A stretch of DNA of 8,121 nt, taken from contig JACQAW010000011.1 in NCBI GenBank assembly GCA_016194725.1, positions 1 through 8,121 of the forward strand, given 5' to 3'. Shown piece after piece: positions 6,972 to 8,121 of the stretch. A program made the translations under genes and the position numbers. The notes under the pieces were generated by a model. That model made no database searches. It worked only from the letters and a program-made list of their open reading frames with translations, and was not told the origin of the DNA. Source of the DNA: Deltaproteobacteria bacterium. GTDB taxonomy: Bacteria > Bdellovibrionota > UBA1018 > UBA923. Position 1 is the first letter of the stretch. Each line of letters opens with the position of its first letter.

Positions 6972-7676
6972 TCATTTCGCCCTTGAGTTCAGGAGGCTTT
7001 CGGCGATTTCCAGGTCGGCCGGAGTGTCGATATCGATGGATCTTTCGGCAGGCATTTCGTAGCCAAACGTATCGGCATGTTCGAATCCTGCGGCCTTCAA
7101 AAAAGGCTCCGTGCGCATGAGATATATGGCGCCATTGGTTGCAAATACCGACGGTAGATCCTGGCGCCTCGTTTTTGAAGCTTCGTCGCTGACGAAAGGA
7201 CTGAGACGGCCGTCGGCACCAGGTTTTTTCAGCCAGTAGGGATGGTGTTGGGGACGGGTGACACCCAGCACAATACCGGCCTTTTTAGCGGCAAACAGCC
7301 GGCAGGCATTGTCGATGTCTTCGGCAAGACGCAAAGGCGACGTCGGCTGCAGGCAGAGCACTAATGCGGGGCGATATTGCTCATTCTGCTCGAGCCAGCG
7401 CAGCGCATGCACCAGCGGAACAGCTCCCGGCGTCTCATCCAGCGCCAGCTCCGGAGGACGCAAAAATGGCACTTCGGCACCATAACCAATGGCGATATCG
7501 GCGATCTCCTGGCTGTCAGTTGAAACGAGGATACGGTCGAGGCTCTTCGCTTTGCGTGCGGCTTCAATGGTCCAGGCGATGAGCGGCTTTCCGGCCAAAA
7601 TCTGAATGTTCTTGTTCGGAATGCCCTTGGATCCGCCGCGAGCAGGTATGATAGCCAGCGTTCGTTCGATGCCCAT
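6972..7676 (-). CDS. neuA: Acylneuraminate cytidylyltransferase family (CMP-nonulosonate synthetase)
   Basis: The 234-residue protein carries the full signature of the NeuA/LegF/PseF family, which couples CTP to a nonulosonic acid to give the CMP-activated donor. Seen here are IIPARGGSKGIPNKN (9-23, CTP and P-loop-like binding), VSTD (51-54), LQPTSPLR (109-116), RRQDLP (170-175), NGAIY (181-185) and SIDIDTPADL (213-222), in which Asp215 and Asp217 correspond to the metal-binding aspartates of CMP-sialate synthetases. The ATG at 7676 lies 6 nt after an AAGG Shine-Dalgarno. It is the first gene of the minus-strand operon. The symbol is a family label: sequence motifs alone do not separate sialic, legionaminic and pseudaminic acid specificity. 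The absence of NeuB-type synthase genes in the window leaves this open. The amidotransferase neighbour makes legionaminic or pseudaminic derivatives more likely than sialic acid. Confidence 0.92.
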   Translation of the reverse strand: MGIERTLAIIPARGGSKGIPNKNIQILAGKPLIAWTIEAARKAKSLDRILVSTDSQEIADIAIGYGAEVPFLRPPELALDETPGAVPLVHALRWLEQNEQYRPALVLCLQPTSPLRLAEDIDNACRLFAAKKAGIVLGVTRPQHHPYWLKKPGADGRLSPFVSDEASKTRRQDLPSVFATNGAIYLMRTEPFLKAAGFEHADTFGYEMPAERSIDIDTPADLEIAESLLNSRAK

Positions 7677-7737
7677 GCCTTACCTTAGAAGTGGAAATGG
7701 GGTGTGGACAAGCTCAAAGTTTTTAACCTAAAATCCG
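7677..7737. promoter_or_regulatory. Short divergent intergenic region; candidate promoter for the exporter
   Basis: Only 61 nt separate the divergent cytidylyltransferase and exporter starts, so promoters for both directions should lie here or extend into the coding regions. On the plus strand a TGGACA (7705-7710) and a TAAAAT (7729-7734) are spaced by 18 nt and resemble a sigma-70 promoter. Initiation from it would fall at about 7741, almost on the second candidate ATG (7744), implying a near-leaderless transcript. This fits the lack of a Shine-Dalgarno before the exporter. No convincing minus-strand promoter is visible. The assignment is weak. Confidence 0.3.
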
Positions 7738-8121
7738 ATGCCCATGGATCTTTTTCGGAAACTCTTATTCTTTTTCGATCGCCGCGAAAAAAGACAGCTT
7801 GTCCTGCTTTTGCTCGGGGTATTTGTCGGCGCCGGCTTCGAAGTCGTGGGTCTTGGCATCATTGTTCCCTTCATCGGTCTGCTTGGGCAACCTGAGCTTA
7901 TCCATACCCAGAAACATCTGGCGCGCATCTACCTTGCCGTCGGCTCGCCGCCGACCCGCACCTTTATCATCTGGTGCGGGCTGGCCATCATAGCGCTCAT
8001 CATCATCAAGAGCTTATACTTGGGCTTGCTTGGCTATGTGCAAAACCGGTTTCTGGCGGCCAAGCACACAAGCCTCTCCAGACGTCTTTTGAAGGTTTAC
8101 CTCCACCAGCCCTATATGTTT
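7738..8121 (+). CDS. ABC transporter, N-terminal transmembrane part (PglK/MsbA-like exporter; 3' end beyond window)
   Basis: The frame is open for 128 codons from an ATG at 7738 to the right edge. A second in-frame ATG at 7744 is equally plausible, and an in-frame TAA at 7729 excludes longer starts. No clear Shine-Dalgarno precedes either. The product begins with a short basic, aromatic amphipathic stretch (FRKLLFFFDRREKRQ, 6-20), then a long hydrophobic segment containing GAGFEVVGLGIIVPFIGLL (31-49), and a second membrane segment at about 77-100. The tail VYLHQPYMF (120-128) matches the (Y)xxQPYxFF region of glycan flippases and exporters that fuse membrane and ATPase domains, such as PglK. 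No Walker motifs are within the window. By inference it flips or exports a lipid-linked glycan across the inner membrane, consistent with the polysaccharide genes alongside. Substrate and oligomeric partner are unknown. Confidence 0.82.
   Translation, partial: MPMDLFRKLLFFFDRREKRQLVLLLLGVFVGAGFEVVGLGIIVPFIGLLGQPELIHTQKHLARIYLAVGSPPTRTFIIWCGLAIIALIIIKSLYLGLLGYVQNRFLAAKHTSLSRRLLKVYLHQPYMF

Noticed and set aside
1..8121. Mobile elements, CRISPR arrays, tRNA or rRNA genes
   Set aside because: No transposase or integrase motif, terminal inverted repeats, regularly spaced repeats or RNA gene signature was seen on either strand, including near the hisF lesion.

Overview
The window reads as part of a Gram-negative surface-polysaccharide (LPS O-antigen, capsule or flagellar glycan) locus. 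Base composition is moderately GC-rich by eye, and coding density is high. I cannot assign a genus from sequence alone. Nothing here is a housekeeping gene: the HisH and HisF homologues sit with a sugar amidotransferase, a CMP-sugar synthetase and methyltransferases, not with histidine biosynthesis genes.

Layout. Eight genes on the minus strand run from about 7676 down past position 1, with gaps of 64, 13, 31, 12 and 11 nt, then a 4-nt overlap and a 3-nt gap, so they look like one operon. In transcription order they are: a CMP-nonulosonate-type cytidylyltransferase (7676-6972); a WbpG-type N-acetyl sugar amidotransferase (6907-5768); a class I SAM methyltransferase (5754-4975); a 476-residue protein of unknown function built from repeated modules (4943-3513); a TylF/MycF-type O-methyltransferase (3500-2838); a HisF homologue that is broken near its 5' end (2826-2168); a HisH glutaminase (2171-1527); and a capsule-type GT-B glycosyltransferase that runs off the left edge (1523-1). 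Divergent from them, a PglK/MsbA-like ABC exporter starts at 7738 and runs off the right edge.

How they fit together. In the known WbpG/HisH/HisF system, HisH releases ammonia from glutamine, HisF channels it, and the PP-loop enzyme uses it to turn a sugar N-acetyl group into an acetamidino group. The CMP-sugar synthetase suggests the sugar is a nonulosonic acid (legionaminic or pseudaminic type). The two methyltransferases suggest further methyl decoration. The glycosyltransferase and ABC exporter would assemble and export the glycan. The exact sugar cannot be read from this window, because no NeuB-type synthase or upstream sugar-nucleotide enzymes are present.

The most notable anomaly is in hisF. 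The conserved first 14 residues and the conserved remainder are both present but lie in different reading frames, and about 106 nt that should lie between them is missing. This would disable the ammonia channel partner unless it is an assembly artefact or is complemented elsewhere. The second item worth attention is the unrecognised repeat protein between the two methyltransferases. No tRNA, rRNA, CRISPR array, insertion sequence or integrase was seen.
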